In this document: piece by piece, positions 1-7,682 of the stretch
Position numbering within the stretch: position 1 is the stretch's first letter
Layout of the letters: each line of letters opens with the position of its first letter
Assembly: GCF_018324385.1 (NCBI RefSeq)
Contig: NZ_AP019536.1
Span: 806,001 to 870,000, forward strand
DNA: 64,000 bases
Reading direction: 5' to 3'
DNA from: Ferrigenium kumadai
GTDB lineage: Bacteria; Pseudomonadota; Gammaproteobacteria; Burkholderiales; Gallionellaceae
Notes under the pieces: model-generated
The model's input: only the letters and a program-made list of their open reading frames with translations
Told to the model about the DNA's origin: nothing
Databases searched by the model: none
Program-made: the position numbers and the translations under genes

Positions 1-228
1 TGGTTCTCGCGCCAGCGCGAGTTCCGTGCCGATGCGGGCGGCGCGAGCTTGGCCGGGCGCGAGAAGATGATCTCCGCGCTGGAGCGCCTGAAGGTCAATC
101 ATGAGCAGGCGACCCTGCCGGAACAGATGGCCGCATTCGGCATCTCCGGCGGTCACGCCTTCGCCAAACTGTTCATGACCCATCCGCCGCTGGATGAGCG
201 CATCGAGGCATTGCGCGCCGGGCGTTAA
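1..228 (+). CDS. htpX: Protease HtpX, C-terminal part (5' end outside window)
   Basis: The open frame enters from the left edge and stops with TAA at 226-228, leaving the last 75 residues. They begin [15 protein letters not shown], which matches the C-terminal region of the membrane M48 metalloprotease HtpX; the Glu of REFRAD corresponds to the third zinc ligand of the family. The end ([13 protein letters not shown]) is also typical. HtpX degrades damaged inner-membrane proteins. The HExxH site and membrane helices lie outside the window. A strong terminator follows at 251-274. Confidence 0.85.
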   Translation, partial: WFSRQREFRADAGGASLAGREKMISALERLKVNHEQATLPEQMAAFGISGGHAFAKLFMTHPPLDERIEALRAGR

Positions 229-250
229 GCCTGTTTGGCAGCAAACTGGA

Positions 251-274
251 AGGCCCGCGATGCGGGCCTTTTTT
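251..274 (+). terminator. Rho-independent terminator after htpX
   Basis: An 8-bp GC-rich stem (AGGCCCGC/GCGGGCCT) with a 3-nt loop is followed by a run of T, 23 bases after the htpX stop codon. Confidence 0.85.
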
Positions 275-456
275 GCGCCCGCCATCGGTAATGGTGATGC
301 CGTGCGGAGTGCGGCAGGCTGGATCGGTTCAAGCAGTTTCAGTCGCGGCGACTACGGTGCTGTGGGCTGCAAACCCTCGTCGCGGCCGAAGTCGCCCTGC
401 AAGGGGCGATTGGCGGTCATAGGGCGGGTGGAGTGGAATCCGTTCAGGCTGGAAAG

Positions 457-484
457 CAAAAAGGCCCGCATTGCGGGCCTTTTT
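457..484. terminator. Bidirectional terminator after mlaA
   Basis: The stem AGGCCCGCA/TGCGGGCCT is flanked by A residues on the left and T residues on the right, so it can work on both strands. On the minus strand it follows the mlaA stop (506) by about 20 bases. It is nearly identical to the hairpin at 251-274. The bases between the two hairpins hold no gene that I can support. Confidence 0.8.
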
Positions 485-505
485 GTTTGGAAATAACAAA
501 ACCGG

Positions 506-1381
506 TTAGCGGATTCCGGTGTTCTGTGCCACCCACACCTTGTGCACGCTGTGCGCTGCTTTGATCTGCGGCTTCGCTGTCTCTGCGGGTTGCGCTTCGC
601 CAACTGATTGTGCCGCAGGTGTGCTTTCAAGTTTTGAAGAGGGCACGTTGGGGATAGGCACCTGTTTGTTGTCGATGTCTTCGTCCTCCTCTTCATACTT
701 TTCGCGCGGCGGATTGCCGTCGTATACCTGGCTCTGGCGGTGCAGCAGGTAGGCGTCACGGATGAATTCATAGCGGTCGATCACTGCTTCATCCAGCACC
801 TTTTCCTGTTCCAGCAATTGCGCGCGGCGATTGACCGCCTTGGTCAGATAAAGCTGGTTGCGCGTGCGCATGTGGTTGACGCGGCGCAGCTTGCTCGGGC
901 GGCTGTCGACGTACAGGCCGATGCCGTCACGCACCGAACTGGGGCCCAGGATGGGGAGCACGATATAAGGGCCGCTGCCGATGCCCCAATAACCCAGGGT
1001 CTGGCCGAAATCCTCATCATGTTTTTCCAGCCGGGAGGTGACGTTTAGCAGGCCGAACACGCCGAACGTGGTGTTAAACACGAAACGCGAACCATCGGAA
1101 GCGGCCTGAGCGAATTTGAGTTGCAACAGGTCGTTTGCGGTGACGATGACATCGTCCAGATTGGAAAAGAAGTTAGTCACCAGGATCTTGCCGGGTTCCG
1201 GCATCACGGCGTTGTAGCCTTTTGCAACGGGCTTGGCGATGGCCTTGTCCAACGTGTCGTTGAATTGGTAGACGCCGCGGTTGAACGACTCCAGCGGATC
1301 GGCGGGATTATTCGTGCGTGTGGAAGCGCAGCCGGTCAGCGCGACGGCGGCGAGGGCTAGCATGATGCGGATGGTGTACAT
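506..1381 (-). CDS. mlaA: Phospholipid-binding lipoprotein MlaA (VacJ)
   Basis: A 291-residue outer-membrane lipoprotein of the MlaA/VacJ family, which removes misplaced phospholipid from the outer leaflet and passes it to the Mla ABC system. The lipobox LTGC places the lipidated Cys at residue 18. Family signatures follow: DPLESFNR near residue 29, then FGQTLGYWGIGSGPYIVLP and GPSSVRDG around residues 125-155. The C-terminal 50-60 residues are Glu- and Pro-rich and low in complexity, beyond the conserved domain. No other mla gene is in the window. It ends at the bidirectional terminator at 457-484. Confidence 0.93.
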   Translation of the reverse strand: MYTIRIMLALAAVALTGCASTRTNNPADPLESFNRGVYQFNDTLDKAIAKPVAKGYNAVMPEPGKILVTNFFSNLDDVIVTANDLLQLKFAQAASDGSRFVFNTTFGVFGLLNVTSRLEKHDEDFGQTLGYWGIGSGPYIVLPILGPSSVRDGIGLYVDSRPSKLRRVNHMRTRNQLYLTKAVNRRAQLLEQEKVLDEAVIDRYEFIRDAYLLHRQSQVYDGNPPREKYEEEDEDIDNKQVPIPNVPSSKLESTPAAQSVGEAQPAETAKPQIKAAHSVHKVWVAQNTGIR

Positions 1382-1447
1382 ATCGTTCTGTCTGCGATGG
1401 TTTTTATGGATTATAGGCTGTCCGGCGAATCGCGGTAAAGCTATCCC

Positions 1448-2005
1448 CTACGAGCGCGGCGGGGCGGAGAGTTCGCCCATGTGGAAACTGAACTGGCCTT
1501 TGCGGCGATCCGCGAAATAATGCTCGAGGCTGTACTTGATCGGGCGGAAGGCGATTTCGTCCCAGGGAACCTCTTCCTCGCCGAATAGCCGGACCTCCAG
1601 GCTTTCCGGGCCGGGGCCGAAGTCCAGGTCCAGCAACGTGGCGCGGAACAGCAGGTGAACCTGGTTGGCGTGAGGCAGGCTGTACATCGAATACAGGTCG
1701 CCGATCGCAATGCGCGCATTGGCCTCTTCCAGCGTCTCGCGGATGGCGGCCTCGGAGGTGGTCTCTCCGTTTTCCATGAAGCCGCCGGGCAGCGTCCACA
1801 GGCCGTGGCGAGGTTCGATGGCGCGGCGGCACAGCAGGATCTTGTCCTCCCATTCGGGGATCGAACCGATCACCATCTTGGGATTCTGGTAATGGATGGT
1901 GCCGCAGGCGATGCAGATGTGGCGCGGACGATTGTCATCGTCGGGGCGGCGGAACTCGACCGCCGCACCGCAGGAGGGACAGAAGTTTATTTCCAGAACT
2001 GCCAC
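1448..2005 (-). CDS. Nudix hydrolase with N-terminal zinc ribbon
   Basis: A 185-residue protein. The first 40 residues form a zinc ribbon (C9, C12, C31, C34). A Nudix box starts at G75, with E81 and REtlEE at 89-94. The catalytic glutamates are present, but the Gly usual near the end of the box is Asn96. NUDIX proteins cleave nucleoside diphosphates linked to another group; the ribbon resembles the NADH-pyrophosphatase-like branch, but this protein is shorter than NudC and I cannot name a substrate. Its start lies 19 bp inside the end of bamD, so the two are probably translated from one message. Confidence 0.85.
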   Translation of the reverse strand: MAVLEINFCPSCGAAVEFRRPDDDNRPRHICIACGTIHYQNPKMVIGSIPEWEDKILLCRRAIEPRHGLWTLPGGFMENGETTSEAAIRETLEEANARIAIGDLYSMYSLPHANQVHLLFRATLLDLDFGPGPESLEVRLFGEEEVPWDEIAFRPIKYSLEHYFADRRKGQFSFHMGELSAPPRS

Positions 2006-2784
2006 CAGGACTTCCCAGGCTTGGTTTCAGCCGCCGCGGCCTCGCTGGCGGGCGTGTTCTTAGTCAGCACGCGCTTGGCATCGTCGCGGAGATCGGTCAT
2101 GCCCATCGCGTCATAGGCCTGTACCATGATCTCCAGTGCGTCGCGCGTCGAGGGACTGTTCGGGTACTGCGTCAGGACGCCCTGTGCTCGGTTGGCTGCG
2201 GCGATATATGCGCCGCGGCGCAGGTAGTAGCTTGCAACATGCAGTTCATGTTTGGCCAGCGCATTCACCAGGTACTGCATACGCAGCCTGGAATCGGGCG
2301 CGTATTTGCTGTCGGGAAAGCGCGTCACCAGTTCCTTGAATGCGGCGAACGAATCCTGTGCGGCCTTGGGGTCGCGTTCGGTCGGGTCCTGTCCGCCGAT
2401 CGACCTGAGGACGCCGATCTCGCCGTTGAAGTTGGCCAGCCCCTTCACATAGTAGGCATAGTCCACGTGCGGGTTGTTGGGATACTGCTTGATGAAGCGG
2501 TCGGCGGCCGAGACGGCGGCTTCCGCTTCGCCATGGCGGTAGTTGGCGTAAGCCACCTCCAGCAGCGCCTGCTGCGCATAGCGTCCGTACGGATAACGCG
2601 ATTGCAGCGACTCGAAAAGCTTGATCGCCTGCTCGTAGTTGCCGTCGTTCAGTTCAGTCTTGGCGAGGCCATAGATTTCCTCTGCGGACTGTTGTTTGAC
2701 CTGCGCGGAACCATCGGGCAGCGGTTCGAGCAGGCTGCAGGCGGATAACGTGAGCAGAAGGAAAACGGCTAAACTATGGCGCAT
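1987..2784 (-). CDS. bamD: Outer-membrane assembly lipoprotein BamD
   Basis: A 265-residue lipoprotein (lipobox LSAC, Cys16) with tetratricopeptide-type repeats from about residue 35. The first repeats (AEEIYGLAKTELNDGNYEQA, then YPYGRYAQQALLEVAYA) are diagnostic for BamD/ComL. It is the essential partner of BamA in inserting beta-barrel proteins. Length fits the family. Its ATG shares two bases with the divergent rluD ATG in the motif CATG, so the bamD promoter must lie inside rluD; a perfect TATAAT is found there. Confidence 0.93.
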   Translation of the reverse strand: MRHSLAVFLLLTLSACSLLEPLPDGSAQVKQQSAEEIYGLAKTELNDGNYEQAIKLFESLQSRYPYGRYAQQALLEVAYANYRHGEAEAAVSAADRFIKQYPNNPHVDYAYYVKGLANFNGEIGVLRSIGGQDPTERDPKAAQDSFAAFKELVTRFPDSKYAPDSRLRMQYLVNALAKHELHVASYYLRRGAYIAAANRAQGVLTQYPNSPSTRDALEIMVQAYDAMGMTDLRDDAKRVLTKNTPASEAAAAETKPGKSWWQFWK

Positions 2785-3778
2785 GACTCAATCCGGAAAA
2801 AATTTGGTGAATTATAACGCAAACCCCCAGGCCGCCGAGGCGCAGCATTTTGTCGTACCCGCCGACTGCGCGGGCATGCGTTTCGACCAGGCGCTGGCGA
2901 AGCTGATGCCTGAATATTCGCGCAGCCGTCTGCAAGGCTGGATAGAACAGGGGCAGGCCACGCTGGACGGCACGGCGGCGACTGCGAAACAGAAGGTGTG
3001 GGGAGGCGAAGCCATCGCCGTGCTGCCGCAGGCGCACCCTTCCGAGCAACCGCATCAGGCCGAGGACATCGCGCTCGATATCGTGTACGAAGATGATGCC
3101 TTGCTGGTCATCGACAAGCATGTCGGGCTGGTGGTGCATCCCGGCAGCGGCAACTGGGAAGGGACACTGCTGAACGCGCTGCTGCACCATGCGCCGCAGC
3201 TGGCCGAAGTGCCCCGCGCGGGCATCGTGCATCGCCTCGACAAGGACACCAGCGGCTTGCTGGTCGTCGCCAAGACCATCCCGGCGCAGACCGCGCTGGT
3301 GCGGCAGTTGCAGGCGCGCAGCGTGAAACGCGAATACCTCGCGCTGGTGTGGGGCGAACTGCGCCGCGACGGTACGGTGGATGCGCCGATCGGGCGCCAC
3401 CCCACCCAGCGCGTCAAGATGGCAGTGGTGGAAAGCGGCAAGCCCGCGGTGACTCACTATCACATCGAGGAGCGTTTCCCGAGTTGCACGCTGGTGCGCT
3501 GCCGCCTGGAGACCGGGCGCACCCACCAGATTCGCGTGCACATGGCGCACATCGGCCACCCGCTGGTCGGCGACAGCGTGTACCTGAAGGGCGCGCAGCG
3601 TTGCGTGCCGCATCTGCGCGAGTTGCTGCAGGGATTCCCGCGCCAAGCCTTGCATGCCACGCGTCTGGCGCTGGAACATCCGGTCAGCGGAGAACGGGTG
3701 GAATGGCACGCGCCGTTGCCGGAAGACTTCGAGCGGTTGCTGCAACAGATACGCGAGGCGAATCATGAATCTGCCTGA
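2783..3778 (+). CDS. rluD: 23S rRNA pseudouridine synthase RluD
   Basis: A 331-residue RluA-family enzyme with an N-terminal S4 RNA-binding domain (from about residue 22, RFDQALAKLMPEYSRSR) and a catalytic domain containing the HRLDKDTSG motif with the active-site Asp. It isomerises uridines in the helix 69 loop of 23S rRNA. The RDGTVDAPIGRHP segment and the RTHQIRVH motif also fit RluD. I chose ATG 2783; an in-frame GTG at 2807 is an alternative, since homology only begins about 20 residues in. The end overlaps pgeF by 14 bp, a common rluD-pgeF arrangement. Confidence 0.93.
   Translation: MTQSGKNLVNYNANPQAAEAQHFVVPADCAGMRFDQALAKLMPEYSRSRLQGWIEQGQATLDGTAATAKQKVWGGEAIAVLPQAHPSEQPHQAEDIALDIVYEDDALLVIDKHVGLVVHPGSGNWEGTLLNALLHHAPQLAEVPRAGIVHRLDKDTSGLLVVAKTIPAQTALVRQLQARSVKREYLALVWGELRRDGTVDAPIGRHPTQRVKMAVVESGKPAVTHYHIEERFPSCTLVRCRLETGRTHQIRVHMAHIGHPLVGDSVYLKGAQRCVPHLRELLQGFPRQALHATRLALEHPVSGERVEWHAPLPEDFERLLQQIREANHESA
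2811..2816 (-). promoter_or_regulatory. Probable -10 element of bamD
   Basis: On the minus strand this hexamer reads TATAAT, 27 bases upstream of the bamD ATG. No good -35 hexamer is visible 16-18 bases upstream. It lies within the first codons of rluD. Confidence 0.45.
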
Positions 3779-4499
3779 TCATTGCATCATCCCCGACTGG
3801 CCTGCGCCTGCCAACGTCAAGGCCCTCCAGACCACGCGGCACGGCGGCATCAGCGCCGTGCCCTACGACACGCTGAATCTCGGCAGCCACGTCGGCGACA
3901 ACCCGCTTGCGGTGGCACGTAACCGCGAATTCCTCAATAGATTGCTGCCCAGCGAACCGGTATGGCTGGAGCAGGTGCACGGCACCATCGTCGCCAATGC
4001 CGATCATGCCAGCTGCCAGCCGCGCGCTGACGCCTGCATCGCGCGCCACCGCGCGGCGGTGTGCGTGGTGATGACGGCCGACTGCCTGCCGCTATTGCTG
4101 TGCGACGAGCAGGGCACGGTCGTCGGTGCGGTGCATGCCGGATGGCGCGGACTCTGCGATGGCGTGATCGAGACCACGGTGCTGGCGATGGATGTCCCGC
4201 CGCAGAACCTGATGGCGTGGATGGGGCCGGCGATCAGCCGGGAGCATTTCGAAGTGGGCGGGGAAGTGCGCGACGCCTTCGTCGCGGTGCAGCCGCAGGC
4301 TGCAGCCGCTTTCGTCGGCGGAGATCACGGCAAATGGTATGCCGATCTGTATGCGCTGGCGCGCCTGCGTCTGGAGGCGCTGGGCATCACGAAGATCTGC
4401 GGCGGCGGCCATTGCACCTACCGCGAGCGCGAACGCTTCTTCTCCTACCGGCGTGACGGCGTGACCGGGCGCATGGGTACGTTCATCTGGCTGGGATGA
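3765..4499 (+). CDS. pgeF: Peptidoglycan editing factor PgeF (YfiH/LACC1 family)
   Basis: A 244-residue member of the multicopper-polyphenol-oxidase-like family now known as PgeF, which removes misincorporated L-serine from peptidoglycan precursors. The zinc ligands are visible as H72 (EQVHGT), C107 (TADCLPL) and H124 (AVHAGWRG). The C-terminal CTYRERERFFSYRRDG segment is also a family hallmark. ATG 3765 is preceded by GAGG at a good distance and lies inside the end of rluD, so the two are translationally coupled. Confidence 0.9.
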   Translation: MNLPDHCIIPDWPAPANVKALQTTRHGGISAVPYDTLNLGSHVGDNPLAVARNREFLNRLLPSEPVWLEQVHGTIVANADHASCQPRADACIARHRAAVCVVMTADCLPLLLCDEQGTVVGAVHAGWRGLCDGVIETTVLAMDVPPQNLMAWMGPAISREHFEVGGEVRDAFVAVQPQAAAAFVGGDHGKWYADLYALARLRLEALGITKICGGGHCTYRERERFFSYRRDGVTGRMGTFIWLG

Positions 4500-4515
4500 T
4501 GTTCGGCCGGAGAGC

Positions 4516-5166
4516 TTACATCCCCAGTTCGGACTGAATCTTTTCGACCATCGCGCGCAGGCCGGCGACCTCATCGTTGAGCCGCGCGACATTCGCCTTG
4601 AGCGCCGCGACTTCGCCGAGGTCGACACTCTGCGGTGCGGCGCTCGATGCGATCTTGAACGCTTCTTCGTCCACTGCACCGCACAGCAGGTGCGCCCAGC
4701 GGTGTTCTCGCGAGCCGGGCAGCTTGGGCAGTTTGACCACCCAGGGCGTGTCGGCTTCCGCCAGTTCTTCCAGGAATGCCTCCACCGAGGAGATGTCGGC
4801 GAACGGGTGCAGCCGTTCTGCGTTGATGCGCAGTTCGCCTGCGGTCTGGGCCCCGCGCAACATCAGCACCGCCAGCAGCGAGACGGACTGTTCAGGCAAC
4901 TGGAACACGCGCCGCGCATTGTGGGCATAGCGCATCACGCGTCCGCCGCTCGACTCGACGATCAGCGCATGGCTTTTGAGCGCGTCGATGGCGAGCTGCA
5001 CTTCGTTTTCCGTTGCCGCCATCACCGGATCGCGTGCGGTCTTCTGGTTGCAGCCCAGGGTCAGGGTGTTGGTCGAGAGCGGGTAGGAGTCGGGTACGGT
5101 TTTTTCTTTTTCGATCAGCACGCCGAGTACGCGCGCTTCAAGGGGGGAGAAAATGGGAAGTGTCAT
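4516..5166 (-). CDS. YceH family protein (DUF480)
   Basis: A 216-residue protein of the YceH/DUF480 family, which folds as two winged-helix domains. The start MTLPIFSPLEARVLGVLIEK and the segment TPDSYPLS-like (here VPDSYPLSTNTLTLGCNQK) are the family signature. The last 35 residues form a short coiled coil. The molecular role is not settled. The frame stays open 21 codons upstream, but homology supports ATG 5166. It converges with pgeF, leaving only 16 bases between stops. Confidence 0.88.
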   Translation of the reverse strand: MTLPIFSPLEARVLGVLIEKEKTVPDSYPLSTNTLTLGCNQKTARDPVMAATENEVQLAIDALKSHALIVESSGGRVMRYAHNARRVFQLPEQSVSLLAVLMLRGAQTAGELRINAERLHPFADISSVEAFLEELAEADTPWVVKLPKLPGSREHRWAHLLCGAVDEEAFKIASSAAPQSVDLGEVAALKANVARLNDEVAGLRAMVEKIQSELGM

Positions 5167-5256
5167 CTCGGTTGCCTGCAGTGGTGTAACGGGGCCGAAT
5201 GCTATCACGCATGCATGGGCGGCCGGCATGCGACCGCAAGCATCGGGGCAATCCGT

Positions 5257-5262
5257 TATAAT
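5257..5262 (+). promoter_or_regulatory. Probable -10 element upstream of the ZIP transporter gene
   Basis: A perfect TATAAT lies 38 bases before the ATG at 5301. The -35 region is not obvious. Confidence 0.4.
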
Positions 5263-5300
5263 TCGCGCCCTTAATCCCCCAATTCCTCCGGATAAAACTC

Positions 5301-6077
5301 ATGAGCGTCCTGCTTTGGATCGTTGTGGCCAGCCTCATCGGCGGCGCGCTGAGCGTGCTGTGCGCGGCATTGTTCGCGCTGAACGCCCGAGCTCACTGGG
5401 TGAGCGCGCTGGTCAGCTATGCCATCGGCGCATTGCTCGGTGCGGCATTCCTTGAAGTTTTGCCCGAGGCGATGACTCTCTCCAGCAGTGCGGAGGCGGT
5501 GAGCGGCACAGTGCTGGTCGGCATCCTGGCATTCTTCACCATGGAAAAGCTGCTGCTGTGGCGCCATTGCCACCATGATCATTGCGAGGCACACGAGCCG
5601 CATGAGTCGCATGTGATCGATACGCATGGCCGCAGCGGCACCATGATCATGGTGGGCGATACCTTCCACAACTTCGTGGACGGGGTGATCATCGCGGCAG
5701 CTTTCCTTACCGACATCCATATCGGCATCGTCACCGCGCTGGCGATCATCGCCCACGAGATCCCGCAGGAAGTCGGCGATTTCATGATCCTGCTGCATTC
5801 CGGGTACAGCAAGGCGCAGGCCCTGCGCGTCAACCTGCTGTCCAGCGTGGCGACACTGGTGGGCGGTGTGCTGGCCTACTTCGCCCTGCAGTCTGCACAG
5901 AGCATCGTGCCGACGCTGATGTCCCTCGCCGCGGCAAGCATGATCTACGTGGCGGTGGCCGACCTGATTCCGGGGCTGCACAAGCGCGTGGCGTTGCGCG
6001 ATACCGTCCAGCAGGTGGTGATGATCGTTCTGGGCGTGAGTTCTGTATTCCTCGTGGGCCTGTTGATCGCCGAATAG
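5301..6077 (+). CDS. ZIP family divalent metal transporter
   Basis: A 258-residue inner-membrane protein with about eight hydrophobic helices. Signature metal-site motifs are HNFVDG (123-128, helix 4) and HEIPQEVGD (152-160, helix 5). A His-rich loop (HCHHDHCEAHEPHESH, 89-104) precedes helix 4, as in zinc or iron ZIP carriers. It most likely imports Zn(II) or a similar cation; the exact metal cannot be read from sequence. It stands alone behind its own -10 element and converges with the CapA-type gene 14 bases downstream. Confidence 0.92.
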   Translation: MSVLLWIVVASLIGGALSVLCAALFALNARAHWVSALVSYAIGALLGAAFLEVLPEAMTLSSSAEAVSGTVLVGILAFFTMEKLLLWRHCHHDHCEAHEPHESHVIDTHGRSGTMIMVGDTFHNFVDGVIIAAAFLTDIHIGIVTALAIIAHEIPQEVGDFMILLHSGYSKAQALRVNLLSSVATLVGGVLAYFALQSAQSIVPTLMSLAAASMIYVAVADLIPGLHKRVALRDTVQQVVMIVLGVSSVFLVGLLIAE

Positions 6078-6091
6078 CCGCTCGCGGCGCT

Positions 6092-7081
6092 TCAGTTCTT
6101 CTCCCACGCCAGCCTGTCGCCTTGGCGGACGAGCGGTGTACTTAGTTCGCGACACAGCGCGGTCATGCGCTGGCATATGTCGTCGAGTTCCGCGCCGCGT
6201 GCAAGGGCGACCTGCGCCACTGATAGCGTCACCGGGAACAGTTCGATCTTTCTCAACTCCCTTTCTTCGAAACCGAGCCTGAACAGACAGGAGCGGTCGT
6301 TGCGCATCAGCGGATGGACGGCGTAATCGTCGATGAAGTCGCCGGTGTCATAGAGTATGGGTTTGCCCTGATGCAGCTCGATGCCCTGGCAGAGATGCGC
6401 ACTGTGGCCGTAATAGACATCGGCCCCGAGCTCGATCACGCGCCTGGCGAAATTCCGGAAAGCGGGCGACGGGCGCTCGATGAAATTGGCTCCCCAGTGG
6501 TTGGAAAATACCACCAGGTCGGCGCCCTGTTCGCGCGCCTGCGCAATGCCGGAAGCGATGCGCGCCAGCGTCGCGTCATCGGTTGCGACTTCCATGAAAT
6601 TGGTGCCGGGGCGGTCACTCTGGGCGGCGAAGCCGGGTTCGTTGTCCGTGAACGCCAGCATCGCCACGCGCCAGGGGGTTGATTCTCGCGTCTCGAACAG
6701 CGCCGGCTGCGCTGCCTCTTGCGCGTTCACGCCCGCGCCCGCATGGAGGATGCCCGCGGCATCCAGCACTTGCAGCGTGTCGAGCAGTCCTTGTTCCTCG
6801 AAATCCAGCGTATGGTTGTTGGCAAGTGAGCAGGCGTCGATGCGCGCGGCTTTCAGCACTTCGACGGTTTCCGGATCGGCGCGGAAATTGAACATCTTCC
6901 AGCCGCGCGACCAAGGCTGCTCATGGGCGGTGAGGGCGCATTCCAGGTTGACAATGCGCAGGTCGGCCTGAGCCAGCAGAGGCAGCACGTCGCCCCATGG
7001 ATCGGCTGGGCGCATGGACTTCAGTGCCTCGTTGACGCCGCGGCCGAGCATCACATCTCCTGTCAACGCGAGGGTGCGCAT
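6092..7081 (-). CDS. CapA family metallophosphoesterase-like protein
   Basis: A 329-residue protein of the CapA/PGA_cap family. Motifs: LTGDVMLGRGV (residues 6-16), NLECAL (about 45), SLANNHTLDF (about 85), FSNHWGANF (about 193) and YGHSAHLCQGIE (about 225). The family has a calcineurin-like fold and includes the poly-gamma-glutamate capsule protein CapA. No capB/C partner is nearby and I see no signal peptide, so a cytoplasmic hydrolase role is as likely as a capsule one. The start has a strong AGGAGG. A perfect palindrome CCGGTC-A-GACCGG (7098-7110) sits just upstream and could be an operator. Confidence 0.88.
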   Translation of the reverse strand: MRTLALTGDVMLGRGVNEALKSMRPADPWGDVLPLLAQADLRIVNLECALTAHEQPWSRGWKMFNFRADPETVEVLKAARIDACSLANNHTLDFEEQGLLDTLQVLDAAGILHAGAGVNAQEAAQPALFETRESTPWRVAMLAFTDNEPGFAAQSDRPGTNFMEVATDDATLARIASGIAQAREQGADLVVFSNHWGANFIERPSPAFRNFARRVIELGADVYYGHSAHLCQGIELHQGKPILYDTGDFIDDYAVHPLMRNDRSCLFRLGFEERELRKIELFPVTLSVAQVALARGAELDDICQRMTALCRELSTPLVRQGDRLAWEKN

Positions 7082-7155
7082 TCCTGTCCTCCTGTCGCCG
7101 GTCAGACCGGTTGCGAAGTACGGCTTTTGCTGAACAAACTAACGATAACACTTTA

Positions 7156-7184
7156 TTTCAAGCGTCTCATATGGGGTCTAGAAT
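7156..7184 (+). promoter_or_regulatory. Candidate promoter of the archease-rtcB-pncAB operon
   Basis: TTTCAA (7156-7161) and TAGAAT (7179-7184) are separated by 17 bases. The leader to the archease ATG is about 65 bases. The -35 match is poor. I see no sigma-54 element, and no rtcR gene is adjacent. Confidence 0.35.
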
Positions 7185-7256
7185 CCAGAGGCGATGCATG
7201 GAGCGATTGCCGTTCCTGTCTTCGGGAATCGATGGAGCCTCGAATGGAAATGAGCG

Positions 7257-7673
7257 ATGGGACACTGGGAACATTTCGCGCATGAGTCCGACATCGGCGT
7301 GCGCGGCCTCGGCGCTTCCTGTGCCGAGGCGTTCGAACAGGCCGCGCTGGCGCTCACCGCCATCGTCACCGATCCGGCGGGAGTGAGCTCCGTGGACAAG
7401 GTGGAGCTGAGCTGCGAAGCGCCCGACATGGAGTTGCTGCTGGCCGACTGGCTCAACGCCGTCATCTACGAAATGGCGACGCGCCACATGCTGTTCAGCC
7501 GCTACGAGGTGAGGCTGGCGGACGGTTGTCTCGACGCCATTGCGTGGGGCGAACCGGTGGAACTTTCCCGCCACCGGCCCGCCGTAGAACCAAAGGGGGC
7601 GACCTATACCGCTCTGTCGGTTCGCCATCGGGAAGACGGCAGCTGGCTGGCGCAGTGTGTGGTGGACGTCTGA
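7257..7673 (+). CDS. Archease, RtcB activator
   Basis: A 138-residue archease. HESDIGVRG (residues 9-17) contains the conserved Asp, and the middle segment LLADWLNAVIYE is typical. Archease speeds guanylylation and turnover of the RNA ligase RtcB. The gene is followed directly by rtcB, whose Shine-Dalgarno overlaps this stop codon. Start: ATG 7257, because homology begins at residue 4-5; no strong ribosome site is visible. Confidence 0.9.
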   Translation: MGHWEHFAHESDIGVRGLGASCAEAFEQAALALTAIVTDPAGVSSVDKVELSCEAPDMELLLADWLNAVIYEMATRHMLFSRYEVRLADGCLDAIAWGEPVELSRHRPAVEPKGATYTALSVRHREDGSWLAQCVVDV

Positions 7674-7682
7674 GGAGGTGTA

